Part shown: one piece after another, positions 1 through 10,479 of the stretch
Position numbering within the stretch: the first letter of the stretch is position 1
Layout of the letters: each line of letters begins with the position of its first letter
Assembly: GCF_907164915.1 (NCBI RefSeq)
Contig: NC_061863.1
Coordinates: 28,367,258 to 28,431,257 of the forward strand
Length of the DNA stretch: 64,000 nt
Reading direction: 5' to 3'
Source of the DNA: Impatiens glandulifera
Taxonomy: Eukaryota; Streptophyta; Magnoliopsida; Ericales; Balsaminaceae
Made by a program: the position numbers and the translations under genes
The notes under the pieces: generated by a model
The model's database searches: none
What the model saw: only the letters and a program-made list of their open reading frames with translations
What the model was told of the DNA's origin: nothing

Positions 1-138
1 ACCGGATTCTTCGAGAAAATCACGAAGACCGGTGTCGATTAGTGATTCAAACATGAGTTCCTGTGTTTCTAGATCATCATATTCCATGCATGAGTCGAAA
101 TCAATCCTCAAATAGTTCCTTAGTGTTCGGCTCGACAT
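1..138 (-). CDS. N-terminus of a second ORF2 copy (partial, cut by window edge)
   Basis: An open frame of 46 codons starts at ATG 138-136 and runs off the window. It contains LRIDFDS near residue 10 and FESLIDTGLRDFLEE near residue 31, matching the start of the ORF2 at 1315 (LQVDFDS and KSLEDTGLKHFLDD). No stop is seen in the visible part. A TATA-like box lies about 85 bases upstream. It is either a tandem second copy of the accessory ORF in element A or the start of an adjoining related element; the window does not decide. The function of the family is unknown to me. Confidence 0.6.
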   Translation of the reverse strand, partial: MSSRTLRNYLRIDFDSCMEYDDLETQELMFESLIDTGLRDFLEESG

Positions 139-574
139 GTTTTCAGACTTTGCCAAGAGAGAGAGATAGTTCAAGGAATTTTGATTTGAGGATGTGGTGA
201 GTTGATAAGGTGGGGTTCCTTATATAGATCCGAAATTGGAGGGAAAATATGAACATTTAATGCTGAAATTCAGTTTTGTCTCATTTATGAAGAGAATTAT
301 TATGTTTCCAAAACTCCTTGGAAAGGAGTTACTTTTGACCGGTTGCGGAGCTCGAGGTAGAGAATCTAGTTAGAAAGTAACTAAGTTATGTAATTTCCCG
401 TGTAGTTGGAAGTTGAAAGTTACTTTTCATTAAAGAGAGAGAGATACAAGAAACCGAAGTAGACATAGTGAAAACCGACAAAAGACGTAATCTAAGCTGA
501 AATGATCATAATAGAGTGAGATAATGATACAACCGGTTCGTACAGTAAAATGACCGGTTGTAGGAAGGAGTTAC
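139..574 (-). other. Spacer between the two ORF2 copies
   Basis: No coding signal. It holds the TATA-like box at 217-227, several copies of the short motif AACCGGT or its variants (also common in the element A internal region), and a GA-rich stretch near 428-453. It is likely the 5' leader of the ORF2 at 138. Confidence 0.4.
217..227 (-). promoter_or_regulatory. TATA-like box upstream of the partial ORF2
   Basis: Minus-strand CTATATAAGG lies about 85 bases before the ATG at 138, a normal plant TATA-to-start spacing. It is in the spacer between two ORF2 copies, which suggests ORF2 is transcribed separately. Prediction from sequence only. Confidence 0.4.
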
Positions 575-1315
575 TTAATTCCCGGAGTTCATGTGGCGGT
601 TCCTCCTCTTCCATGCCTTCTCAAACCGCTCATAGAAAGAGTCGGCAACCTCCTTGCTGATGACCTGGGCCTGGTTCAACCCTTCTCCCGGACAGAGAGG
701 AACCCCAAGTTCCAAAAGTAGGCAGCTGATCTGGGGGATGAGGCCGGTTTGGCGAATGCCGATCATCTAGATCAGGACATCAAACAACACCCTTGACCAG
801 TTGACTGGTGTGTTCGTTGTGATGGCAGACATCATGTTAAAAACTGTAACACAATAGGTGTTGGTTACATCCATGCCTAGGATGCTTCGACCGATAACAT
901 CGTTGAGAAGCTAGTACTCAGCTCTCAACGATGACCTGGCACCGTGGTCATCGACCGGGCGGTTTGACCGAGCAAAGCTTAAGGAGATTTCGGCCTTTAG
1001 TTTAGCCGGAACGTTGAGGTCGGTGAGCCCTTGCTTCGGAAGATCGAAGCATCTAGCGAAGTCACTTTCTGTGAAATCAAACACGGTCCCTCCCACTTTG
1101 GATTGAATGTGGGTTTCGAAGTGAGGGGTACCTCGGAAAACTCTGGCATTGTAGAAAAATTCCAGGACTGTTTCTAGGAAGATGACATATTTGTCATCTA
1201 GAAAATGTTTGAGACCGGTGTCTTCAAGTGACTTAATCATCTTGAAGACTTCATAGTGCTCAGTGCCTTGAGCTGAATCGAAATCCACTTGAAGGATGTT
1301 TGGAAACTGAGACAT
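575..1315 (-). pseudogene. ORF2 of element A: accessory protein 3' of pol, plant 'putative transposon protein' type
   Basis: One reading frame from ATG 1315 to TAA 575 (about 246 codons) with two in-frame TAG codons, near 910 and 767. The N-terminal part has LQVDFDS, then SLEDTGLKHFLDD, then LEFFYNA and a conserved FDLPKQGL box. After the first stop the same frame continues with LLNDVIGRSILGM, NTPVNWSRVLFDVL and a final ELGVPL. This order of blocks is shared with the ORF2s at 34107-33548, 47897-48500 and 51416-52180. From memory it resembles the domain catalogued as 'putative plant transposon protein' (Pfam PF20167, to be checked), widespread in plant retroelements and of unknown function. 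No zinc finger, protease or polymerase motif is visible. Confidence 0.7.
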
Positions 1316-1827
1316 TTTGTCTTAGTAAGAGGATAGGTTGATACTTGTGAATATTTTGTCTGATGTTTGCCTAAGTTATATATTAGTGGAGGGATGATAG
1401 TATTATCCAGTGGGTGACAATTGATGTATTCTATTGACCATAGGATAAAACAAATTGCATGAAATAAGCATGTCTACAACCTAGGATGTGGGTCATAGGC
1501 CTGGACGGTGAAAGATACGATATCTTCACGTCTTTTGAGGTATGACCATTTTTCTTTGAAAGGGTAGTTTTTCAGAACAGATAAACCTAAACACAGATAA
1601 TTATTCCATTTTTATTCGGAGGCCAAATAATCCGAAGTGAACTATTTCCAAACCGGTCGGTTTTTAGTCATTCGTTCCGATGCGGTTATTTGGTGCATGC
1701 ACTAAGTAACCGGTCGGTTTACTCCAACCGATAGACAGAGCGGTTCTTCAATAGATACCTTGGTGAATTTGGAATCCGACAATTTAGGAGGAACTACCGG
1801 TTTTGTCTGTCCGAACCGATTTTCCCT
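1316..1827 (-). other. Untranslated leader between pol and ORF2 of element A
   Basis: About 510 bases without coding signal, between the RNase H stop and the ORF2 ATG. It contains several AACCGGT-like motifs and the TATA-like box at 1376-1384. The equivalent position in elements F and G is an 800-base leader. Confidence 0.5.
1376..1384 (-). promoter_or_regulatory. TATA-like box upstream of element A ORF2
   Basis: Minus-strand AATATATAA lies about 60 bases upstream of the ORF2 ATG at 1315. With the similar boxes at 217-227 and 51295-51304 it suggests that ORF2 has its own promoter. Inferred only. Confidence 0.35.
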
Positions 1828-2733
1828 TTAGAAATTTTTAGAAATAAGCTGATTGATATCGGTTAAGCCAAGTATGAGTGTGAAGTGAGAAAACTTAGCT
1901 TCCTGCAGAGGTTTTGTGAAAATGTCGGCTACTTGTTGTTCTGTTGATACGTATTCCAGCCGGATGTGCTTTAACATGACATGTTCCCGGATGAAGTGAT
2001 GTCTTATGTCGATGTGCTTTGTTCTAGAGTGTAGAACCAGATTGTAAGTGATTGCTATGGCACTTGTGTTGTCACAGAATATTGGAGACTCTTCAGCTAT
2101 GATACCAAAATCCTTCAGTTGTTGTTGGATCCACAAAAGTTGTGAACAGCAACTTCCGGCTGCCAGGTATTCAGCTTCTGCGGTTGACGTGGCAACCGAT
2201 GTCTGTTTCTTGCTGTGCCATGAAACAAGCCGATCACATAGGAAGTGGCATGTTCCGCTGGTGCTTTTTATGTCAACCTTACAACCTGCATAATCTGCAT
2301 CTGAATAACTTGTGAGGTTAAAAGATGAGTCCTTTGGATACCATAAACCGACATCAGGGGTTCCCTTTAGGTATTTCAAGATTCGCTTTGCGGCTGTGTA
2401 GTGAGACTGTTTTAGATTAGCCTGGAATCTTCCACACACACCGACTGCAAATAGCATATCCGGTCTACTTGCTGTCAGGTATAGGAGAGAGCCGATGATT
2501 CCTCTGTAAGCTGTCAGGTCTACTGCCTGACCGTCATCATCCTTGTCCAGTATGACCGATGAACTCATTAGGGTAGCGGCTGAGGAGCATGTATCCATCT
2601 CAAATTTCTGTAGAAGTTCCTTTGTATATTTAGGTTGACAGATGAAGGTTCCTCCATCGAGTTGCTTAACCTGAAGACCTAGGAAGAAGCTTAATTCTCC
2701 CATCATAATCATTTCAAATTTGTTAGTCATCAA
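1828..2733 (-). pseudogene. Element A: end of reverse transcriptase plus RNase H
   Basis: A 301-residue open frame. The first part has GELSFFLGLQV and the connector AYRGIIGSLLYLTASRPD, typical of copia reverse transcriptases. The RNase H domain follows, with SDADYAGC (first catalytic Asp), TAEAEYLAA (Glu) and FCDNTSAI (Asp), then HSRTKHIDIRHHFIRE and ADIFTKPL, the usual copia C-terminal block. RNase H removes the RNA template during cDNA synthesis. This stretch is intact in itself, but it is separated by a frameshift from the YVDD part of the polymerase at 2760-2830. Codons and blocks closely match the same regions of elements G and F. Confidence 0.9.
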
Positions 2734-3512
2734 GGTTGAGAATTTATCACATATCTTAGGATCGGTTGAACCGAAGATGATATCATCTACATATATTTGA
2801 ACAAGTAGAATATGTTCCTTTTCTCAAATTTAAATAGTGTTTTGTCCACCGAGCCGATGGTAATCATGTTTCAATAAAAATGCGGTTAGTGTGTCATACC
2901 AAGCTATAGGAGCTTGCTTTAGACCGTACAATGCTTTGTTTAACCGGTATACATGATTAGGCAGGTCATTATTTTTGAAACCGGGTGGTTGTTCAACATA
3001 TACTTCTTCTCGTAGCTCACCATTCAAAAATGCACTTTTGACATCCATTTGAAAACCTTAAAATTTTTGAATGCAGCAAAAGATAGAAAAATCCTAATGG
3101 CTTCAATCCTAGATACAGGGGCAAATGATTCTTCAAAATCAATGCCTTCTTCCTGTTTGTATCCTTGTGCCACTAATCTGGCTTTTTTCCTTTTGACCAA
3201 ACCGTCTTCATTGAGTTTATTTCTAAATACCCATCTTGTTCCTATGACCGGTTGATCTTTCTGTCTAGGGACTAGGTACCAGACCTTATTACTCTTAAAC
3301 TGGTTTAACTCTTCTTGCATTCCCAAGATCCAATCCGGATCTGACAATGCTTCATCCACTCTTTTCGGCTCAATCTGGGATATAAAAGCGGAATTGAAGT
3401 ATTCCTCTAGGATTTGTCGCCTAGTTCGAACGGGTTCTGAAGGATCACCTATAATTAGCTTAGGAGGATGATTTGTGTTCCTTTTGAGATTCGGTTCAGG
3501 AGTGTCTACCAA
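2734..3512 (-). pseudogene. Element A: reverse transcriptase core (frameshifted)
   Basis: Two overlapping frames. The first (3512-3024) carries [21 protein letters not shown] and [10 protein letters not shown]. The second (3048-2830) carries [20 protein letters not shown] and [11 protein letters not shown] one-base change near 3055 breaks the continuity. The catalytic YVDD followed by IIFGST is read in a third frame at about 2760-2830 and is intact. The enzyme would copy element RNA into cDNA inside virus-like particles. This is the downstream copy of the tandem duplication 3151-4597, so the N-terminal polymerase block appears twice. Confidence 0.85.
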
Positions 3513-4597
3513 ATCACTGTTTTCTTGATCAAGGCTAGACGTATCGGTAGGCTGAACAGGAATGTCAGACCGACCGATTTCCTCGGTTTGAACCGAAGTG
3601 TCAGCTTCCTACCGTGTGACAACTTGATCCGGCTGGGTTTCATCATTACCCATTTGGTCACGGACAAACCGTCTAAAAACCGAATCACATCTTCACTATC
3701 AGAATGGATATTGTTGTTTTCCAATCTGTTGTGTAGATCAAAGCATGATGTAGTGTTGCTTTCAACTGATTCATCGAAAACGACATGATGTGATTCCTCC
3801 ACGGTTAAAGTTCTAGTATTATATACTCTATAAGCCTTACTGACTGATGAGTAACCTAACATGATCCCAATATCCTGTTTGTATCCTTGTCCCACTAATC
3901 TGGCTTTGTTCCTCGTGACCAAACCGTCTTCATTGAGTTTATTTCTAAATACCCATCTTGTTCCTATGACCGGTTGATCTTTCGGTCTAGGGACTAGGTA
4001 CCAGACCTTATTACTCTCAAACTGGTTTAACTCTTCTTGCATTCCCAAGATCCAATCTGGATCTGACAATGCTTCATCCACTCTTTTCGGCTCAATCTGG
4101 GATATAAAAGCGGAATTGAAGTATTCCTCTAGGATTTGTCGCCTAGTTCGAACGGGTTCTGAAGGATCACCTATAATTAGCTCAGGAGGATTATTTGTGT
4201 TCCTTTTGAGATTAGGTTCAGGAGTGTCTATCCAATCACTATTTACTTGATCAAGGCTAGACGTATTGGTAGGCTGAACAGGAATGTCAGACCGACCGAT
4301 TTCCACGGTTTGAACCGAAGTGTCAGCTTCCTGCCGTGTGACAGCTTGATCCGACTGAGTTTCATCATTACCCAATTGGTCATGGACAAACCGTCTAAAA
4401 ACAGGAATCTCATCTTCACTATCAGAATGGATATTGTTGTTTTCCAATCTGCTGTGTAGATCAAAGCATGATGCAGTGTTTCTTTCAACCGATTCATCGA
4501 AAATGACATGAAGTGATTCCTCCACGTTTAAAGTTCTAGTGTTATATACTCTATAAGCCTTACTGACTGATGAGTAACCTAACATGATCCCAATATC
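3151..4597. repeat. Direct tandem duplication (~723 bp) inside element A pol
   Basis: The stretch 3151-3874 is repeated as 3873-4597, offset 722-723 bases, nearly identical with scattered substitutions. Each copy runs from the integrase C-terminal block (IGIMLGYSSVSKAYRVY) through the hinge to the first reverse-transcriptase block (ARLV-QGYKQ). The junction at 3873-3874 joins AATATC to CTGTTTG with about two bases of microhomology. One 500-residue frame (5008-3506) reads through the first copy and into the second before losing frame. Confidence 0.9.
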
Positions 4598-5820
4598 GGA
4601 TTTTGCATCAAAAGCAGATAGGTAGGTTTTGCCATTTATGTGAATGTAGCATTTACAACCGAAAATCTTAAGATAGCTAAGGTTGAGAACCCTATCAAAG
4701 TATACTTCATACGGTGTTTTGTTGTGAAACTTATTGATCAGAGACCGGTTTTGTGTGTGACAGGCGGTACTGATAGCCTCAGCCCAGAATTTCTGGGCAA
4801 TACCCGAATCGGCTATCATGGACCGTGCGGTTTCCTTAAGAGTTTGGTTTCTTCTCTCGGCCAGGCCGTTCTGTTGAGGAGTCCTAGCACTGGACAACTC
4901 GTGTCTAATATCGGATTCATCAAGAAATGCATTTAGAGTACTATTTGTAAATTCGGTTCCTCTATCACTTCTAATGCTATTGATGCGTGTTGATTTTTCA
5001 TTTTGCAAACGTTAAACAGTATGATTAAATTTGATGCGGTTTCACGTTTGGATGCCAAGAATATTACCCATGTATACCTAGAATAATCATCAACAACTAC
5101 CATAATATAAAGCATACCTCCTAGGTTGACGACCCTAATCGGTCCAAATAGGTCCATGTGAAGGAGATCTAAGCATCGATTAGATTGAATGTGTCCTTTA
5201 CTCTTAAAGGTTGACTTAGTTTGTTTACCCATTTGACATGCTGAACAAACCTTATCCTTATTGAATACTATATTAGGAATTCCTTCAACTAGCTTTTTAC
5301 CGCGGATATAGTTTAAAGTTTTCAAGTTTAAGTGGCTCAGCCTTTTATGCCACAGCCAGGTTTGATCAGATTTAGCCACCATGCAAACAGGGTATTCTAC
5401 TTTATTTTTCCAATCTACCTTGTATATGTTTCCTAACCTATTTCCGGTTAATAGTATGATACCTTGAGAATTTTTGACTAAGCATGCATGTTTAAGGAAT
5501 TCTACAGTGTACCCATCATCACACATTTGACTAATGCTTAGCAGGTTAAAGTGCATGTTTTCAACTAGAAGTACATTATCAATTGTTAAGTTACCATGGA
5601 CAATCTTACCCTTGCCCACAGTTCTACCTTTTTAGTTGTCACCTAAAGTGATCATTGCACCGGTTTCTATTCTGATGTCGGTTAAAAGATTGTTGTTCCC
5701 GGTCATGTGTCTGGAGCAACCGCTATCCAGGTACCACTCAGAGTTTCCTAGTCGTTTCTTCATATCCTGCAAAATGTACATTTTTACAACTATTTGGTAC
5801 CCACATTTACTTGGGTCCAC
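4480..5820 (-). pseudogene. Element A: protease and integrase
   Basis: The protease is seen as WYLDSGCSRHMTGN (about 5740-5690), with the catalytic Asp in DSG. A stop and frame change near 5630 separate it from the next frame (5619-4933). That frame carries the integrase HHCC zinc site: WHKRLSHLNL supplies the histidines and CSACQMGKQ the cysteines. The first catalytic Asp is in LHMDLFGP. The frame from 5008 continues with RSDRGTEF (second Asp) and QQNGLAERRNQ (Glu), then FWAEAISTACH and the GYSS block. Integrase inserts the cDNA into the chromosome. Catalytic residues are all visible, but the parts lie in different frames, so no functional polyprotein can be made from this copy. Confidence 0.88.
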
Positions 5821-6286
5821 AAGCGATTAGTCCCTTAGGTATCCAGACTTTAATAAGTCGGACTACTTTCCCGGTTATGGTTCTAACTAATTTTCCTGCA
5901 CTCGGTTTGGAGTCTTTCTGCTTTCCTAAGAGTGTCTTATTCGGAGGTGGTATTTGGTTTAACCTATGTGGTTCGATTTTCTTGCTTTTGGACCGGTTGA
6001 CTTTTCTTCTCTCAGGGTGAAGCCATTTTTCAGAATCAGTTGGACTTACGTAGGTTAATTCGTCTTTCGGATATGAGGCACTTAGTTCCTCTTCGTCGGT
6101 TAAAGAGCTCTTGACAAAACTTACAAAGGGAAGGTTATCCTTTGTGAGCCTTATTTTGTCGGAATGGTTCCGGTTGCGGGATCTGTTGTTCTTGTATCAA
6201 AGACCGAACATGCACTTGGGATGTCTATTATAGCTACACATTCTGTTCACCATTTCACTAGATCTTTTCCATGCGGCCATTCGATA
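5821..6286 (-). pseudogene. Element A: gag-pol linker region
   Basis: Low-complexity, charged linker between the gag zinc-knuckle region and the protease. Fragments such as DEEELSASYPKDELTYVSPT and PKGLIACGPK are read in broken frames, and equivalents (PKGLIDRGP) occur before the protease in elements G and F. No known domain. Confidence 0.5.
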
Positions 6287-7573
6287 CTAGATTCGGGCAT
6301 CGTCCTCCTCAGTCAGCTCTTGAACTGATTCCTTGAGATGTTTGGTCTCAGAGGATGGTTCAGGTGTTATCTCGGTTTCCAGGATTCTTTCAGGTAGAAT
6401 GATCTTTGGTTCGGTCAAGGTAGGTGCTATGGGGTCGGTTCTAAAGTTGAGTTGGTTAGGTATCAATGTTAATAGGTTCTTATACTCTGCTACCATATCA
6501 TTTAATGCATTAAATAACTCATCTTTAGTAAATTCATCACAGGGAGAGTCAAATACCTGTTCCTCATTTGCCATGAGGCATGTGAGTTCATCATCACTGT
6601 CACTGTGAGCCCATAAGCTTCCTCCATTGTCGGCTATCAGTGCTTTCTGAACTTCACTTCCTTCACCGGTTTGTTGATAGTTATTTCGATGATTCTGATC
6701 GTCCGGTTTCCGGTCATCTCTCTTTGGTTTTCTGCATTCCCACTTGAAGTGTCCCAAACAATTGCAGTCATAACATCTAACGTTAGATTTATCACCGTAG
6801 TTATAGTTGTTGTTTGTCGGTTGACTTCTCTTCATGAATCTGCCAAATTTCTATGCAAGCATTGCCATGGCATCCTCGGTGAACTGTTCAGCGGTTCTGA
6901 TCGGTGCAAGAGCAACCGGTTATGTGGATGTGACCAATGCTCTGGTTGAGGTTGAAGCTGAAACTTCTTCTTCAGTCCTAGATCTCATTTCAAACTCATA
7001 TGCCTTAAGATCTTCGAATACATCATGTAGCTTCATCTTTCTTAGGCAGTTTGATTCCCTCATCACCATTGTCTTTATGTCCCATGCACTTGGAAGAGAT
7101 CTTAACGCTTTCATGATGACATCCTTGTTTTCATACTTCTTGCCTAGAATTGCTAGCTCGTCTATCACACTTGTGAACCGCTCACTGTATTCTTTCATTG
7201 TTTCTCCCGGCCTCATCTTGATGTTTTCAAACTTCTGAGTAGCCACCATTATCTTGTTTTCCTTGGTCCTTTCATTTCCCTCATGAATCTGAATCACTGC
7301 TTCCCATATTTCCTTTGCGGTTTTGTAATCTCGGACCTTGCAAAACGTATTTCTGTCCAAACCGTTGGAGATGCGGTTTCTGGCATGGTTGTCCAGATTG
7401 TTTCTTCTCCCGTCTTCAGCTGTCCAATCATTTCTGTCTTTATCAATCCTTATCGGTCCTTCAGACAGAATGAACTGCATCTCGTCATCCATGGTGATTA
7501 AATGCAGGTGCATGCGTGCCTTCTAGTTGGCAAAATCGTCACCTTCTAGCATTGGGGGCCTATCGAAAGACAT
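6287..7573 (-). pseudogene. Element A: gag capsid and nucleocapsid
   Basis: The start is taken at ATG 7573, just downstream of the primer-binding site, giving MSFDRPPMLEGDDF. The frame (7513-6920) has the copia gag (UBN2-type) blocks EIWEAVIQIHEGN, KYENKDVIMKALRSLP and LHDVFEDLKAYEFE. After stops near 6918 and 6855 it resumes with CYDCNCLGHFKWEC, a CX2CX4HX4C zinc knuckle that binds RNA in the particle. An acidic tail follows (SDSDDELTCLM, FNALNDMVAEY). In-frame stops also occur near 7525. Of the elements in this lineage it is the only one in the window that keeps the knuckle. Confidence 0.87.
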
Positions 7574-7598
7574 GCTTGCTTAAGTATTGAAACTAACT

Positions 7599-7612
7599 GC
7601 TCTAATACCAAT
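7599..7612 (-). other. Primer-binding site of element A
   Basis: Minus-strand ATTGGTATTAGAGC directly follows the LTR end. TGGTATCAGAGC is complementary to the 3' end of initiator tRNA-Met, the usual copia primer; one base differs here. Confidence 0.8.
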
Positions 7613-7903
7613 TGTTAGGATCTAGGTCGCGGCTGGTGGACCGGGGTCTGGCCGGTTAGTGCGTTTCACTCAACGGGTGGTGATTAATCCGGTTAGAGAT
7701 TAACACCAGGGTTTCAATACTACACAAACTGTCACAAACCCTTGAACCGAGTTCAAGCGCGGAAGTGGTTTGTTTCAGGTTGAAGCAGCACACACACGAG
7801 ATGGGCAGAACCAGATTTAAATAAGATAGGTTTGGAGATTGCTGGGTCAGTTTTGCAGCTTAGTAATTCGGTTTAGGTGATGTTGAATCGGTTGGAGCGG
7901 TAT
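7613..7903 (-). mobile_element. 5' LTR remnant of element A
   Basis: The LTR ends on the minus strand with CCTAACA next to the primer-binding site. It contains a block around CGCGCTTGAACTCGGTTCAAG that recurs at about 48962-48985. It stops at 7903, where sequence matching the LTR of element B begins, so the upstream part is missing. Confidence 0.7.
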
Positions 7904-8094
7904 TAGTAAAAGAAACTCTACCCTCTTTGGTGGTTTATTACACCCAATTTTTGTATCTCTTTTTTTTTATTAATTGATAGCCTTAATGCTCGAAGACGTA
8001 TGCAACATTTTGGTTGAACTCTGTTATCAAATTTTATTAGTGTATTCTATCATTTGTTTTTCTTATTCTGTTTCTGTCAGGGTTTTTCCCAACA
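7904..8094 (+). mobile_element. 5' LTR of element B (5'-truncated)
   Basis: Matches the last part of the 3' LTR: CCCTCTTTGGTGG, TTTATTACACCCAATTT, and the end TTTTTCCCAACA. Roughly 130 bases at its start, present in the 3' LTR, are missing where it meets the element A LTR. Confidence 0.8.
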
Positions 8095-8110
8095 AGTGGT
8101 ATTAGAGCCG
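8095..8110 (+). other. Primer-binding site of element B
   Basis: AGTGGTATTAGAGCCG immediately after the LTR end CCCAACA; complementary to the initiator tRNA-Met 3' end with one change. Confidence 0.75.
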
Positions 8111-8126
8111 AAAGTTCGTCCTTGGC

Positions 8127-8900
8127 ATGGTGGAGTATTCAAAAGGGGCATCAACTCCTTCGTCATCTTGGACGAGGACACATATGTCAAATTTGAAGTT
8201 TGCGGTAGAAATCTTTGATGGAACTGGACATTTCGGCATGTGGCAATGTGAAGTTCTAGATTGTCTTTTTCAGTAGGGTCTAGATGTTGCTATTGAGGTC
8301 GGAAGCCAGATGGTATATAAGAAAAAGAATGGAGTATCATGAATCGGCTAGCGTGCGGAACAATTCGATCATGCTTGTCCAGAGAGCAGAAGTATGCCAT
8401 GAAGAACGAAACTTCTGCACAGAAACTGTGGCAAGCATTGGAGGACAAATTTCTAAAGAAGAGTTGTCAGAATAAGCTCCTTATGAAGAAACGGTTGTTC
8501 TGGTTTGATTACCAGTCAAGTACTACCATGAATGAATGTATAACTAAGTTTAATCAATTAGTAGAAGATCTGTTAAACCTTGATGTTAATTTTGAGGATG
8601 AAGATCTGGCTTTGATGTTGCTATCGTTCCTTGCTGATGAATTTGAACACTTAGAAACAACGTTACTTCATGAGAAGTGTAATGTTTCTTTTGATGTTGT
8701 AAGTTCTGCTTTATATAGTTATGAATTGAGAAAGTAGGACAAAAGGAAAAACAAAATAGGTACATCATATGTAGCATTGATGGTCAGGAGCCATCAACAA
8801 AGCAAATCAAAAGGGAAAGGAGAAAGATCGAAAATAGAGTTGCCAAAGATGAATGTGCTTTTTGTCGTGAGAAAGGACATTGGAAGATTAACTGCCCAAA
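8127..8900 (+). pseudogene. Element B: gag
   Basis: Begins at ATG 8127 with MVEYSKGASTP, then KFAVEIFDGTGHFGMWQCE, the usual copia gag opening in which the protein binds its own substrate-like W block. A TAG near 8275 and a frameshift follow. The frame resumes at 8339 with AQKLWQALEDKFLKKS, MNECITKFNQLVEDL and the ALMLLSFLADEF block of UBN2-type gag. The nucleocapsid knuckle CAFCREKGHWKINC (CX2CX4HX4C) is at about 8852-8893. It would form particles and bind RNA if intact. Confidence 0.82.
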
Positions 8901-8995
8901 GTTGAAGAAGAAAGAAAAAGATTCTGAAGATGCAAATGTTGCAGAAAACAAAGGTGATGCAGATTCAGAATACTCTTTATCGATGTCATACACAA

Positions 8996-10425
8996 TATCA
9001 CATCCTGACACGTGGATGTTGGACTCAGTCTGCACTTATCATATGACACCGGTTCGAAAGTGTTTCTTTAACTTTAAGAAAATATATGGTGGAGTTGTTA
9101 AATGGGAGATGCTAATACATGTAAAATAAAAGGGATAAGTTCAATTAAGCTGAGAAATGATGACGAATCCACCGAAATTATCAGAGATGTTCAGTATATA
9201 CCGAATATGAAAAAGAATGTCATTTCTTTAAGGGCATTGGAGTCAAAAGGTCTACATGTGAAATTGGAAAATGGAATTCATAAGGTAATCTCTAGAGCGC
9301 TAGTGATATTGAAAGTTATCAGGAAAAATAATAATTTGTATTACTATCTAGGTAGTGCAGTTAATGAAACAACAGGTGTATTAACTTTCAGGAGCAGTAA
9401 GAATTATAGGAAAAAAGTTATGACATATTGGATTGGGACATGCTGGTGAGAAATCTATGCCAACTCTTGTTAAGCAAGGATTGTTGAAAGGTACAAAAGT
9501 TTGTAAATTAGATTTCGGTGAACATTGTATTCTAGAAAAACAAAGTCGAGTAAAATTTGGCACTACTATCCATAACACCAAGGATATTTTGAACTATGTG
9601 CACTCAGATGTCTGGGGATCTGCTAAGACCCCATCTCTTGGAGGTAGACATATTTTGTTACTTTTATTGATTATTTTTCCAGAAGAGTATGGTTGTTTAC
9701 TATGAAGAATAAAGGTGAAGTGTTTGATATATTTTTTAAATGGAAAACTCAAGTTGAAGATGAGACAGGAAGAAATATCAAAGTTCTTCGGACTGATAAC
9801 ATTGGAGAATACAAGAATGATACATTCTAGAAGTTATGCCAAGAGTGTGGAATAGTTCTACACTTCACAGTCAGAAAAACACCACAACATAACGGAGTAT
9901 CGGATATGAATAGGACATTGGTGGAGAAAGTTCGATGTATGTTGTCTAATGCTGGGTTGAACAAGAAATTTTGGGCAAAAGATGTGTCATACGCTCAACA
10001 TTTAGTAACTCGCCTACCATAATCTGCACTTGGTGGCAAGACTCCATTAGAGGTATGGTCTGGAAAACCTGCAACTAATTATGATTTTTTTGCATATTTT
10101 TGGTTTTATAGCATATTATCATGTAGTTGAATCAAAGTTGGATCCACGAGGAAAGAAGACTCTTTTTATGGGATTTACTACAGTAATTAAAGAATATCGC
10201 CTCTGGTGTTTGGATGCAAAGAAGATCATTATCAGTAGAGATGTTACTTTTGACGATTATTCAATGTTGAATAAGGTAATACTAGACAAGATTGATTGTA
10301 CTCCGCAACATATGGAGTTTGAGCAGATAAAGAAAAGTCCAACCATAAATGACTCTTTAACGACAAACGAAAAGTCAAATGAAGAAGAGATTCTATCCCA
10401 AGAACCTTTACAACAACATGAATAA
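8996..10425 (+). pseudogene. Element B: protease and integrase
   Basis: Protease block TWMLDSVCTYHMTPVRK (about 9010-9060); the usual DSG/DTA position reads DSV. The pre-integrase region follows with ISLRALESKGLHV and the HHCC parts HAGEKSMPTLVKQG and CKLDFGEHCILEK (9436-9540). Integrase has HSDVWG (first Asp) and LRTDNIGEY (second Asp). In the third block the sequence reads NGVSDMNRTL where copia integrases have NGVAERMNRT, so the catalytic Glu is absent. Stops occur near 9704, 9829 and 10021. The last part (10081-10425) is the integrase C-terminal GFTTVIKEYRLWCLD block and an acidic hinge. Confidence 0.82.
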
Positions 10426-10479
10426 ATTGTTGTGAACAGACCAAGTTGTAGATTATGTTCTATCCACTTTTCCAGATGT

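Larger units (their letters stand above)
1..7903 (-). mobile_element. Ty1/copia LTR retrotransposon A (degenerate, runs off left edge)
   Basis: Read on the minus strand it has a 5' LTR remnant (7613-7903), a primer-binding site (7599-7612), gag with a CCHC knuckle, protease, integrase, reverse transcriptase, RNase H (ending at 1828), a spacer, and then one complete but interrupted accessory ORF2 and the start of another at the window edge. The order PR-IN-RT-RH defines Ty1/copia. No 3' LTR lies inside the window. Stops and frameshifts are frequent, so it cannot be autonomous now. The LTR remnant shares its end (CCTAACA) with a fragment at 48690-49123. Element B abuts its 5' LTR at 7904, where both LTRs are truncated. 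Confidence 0.88.
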
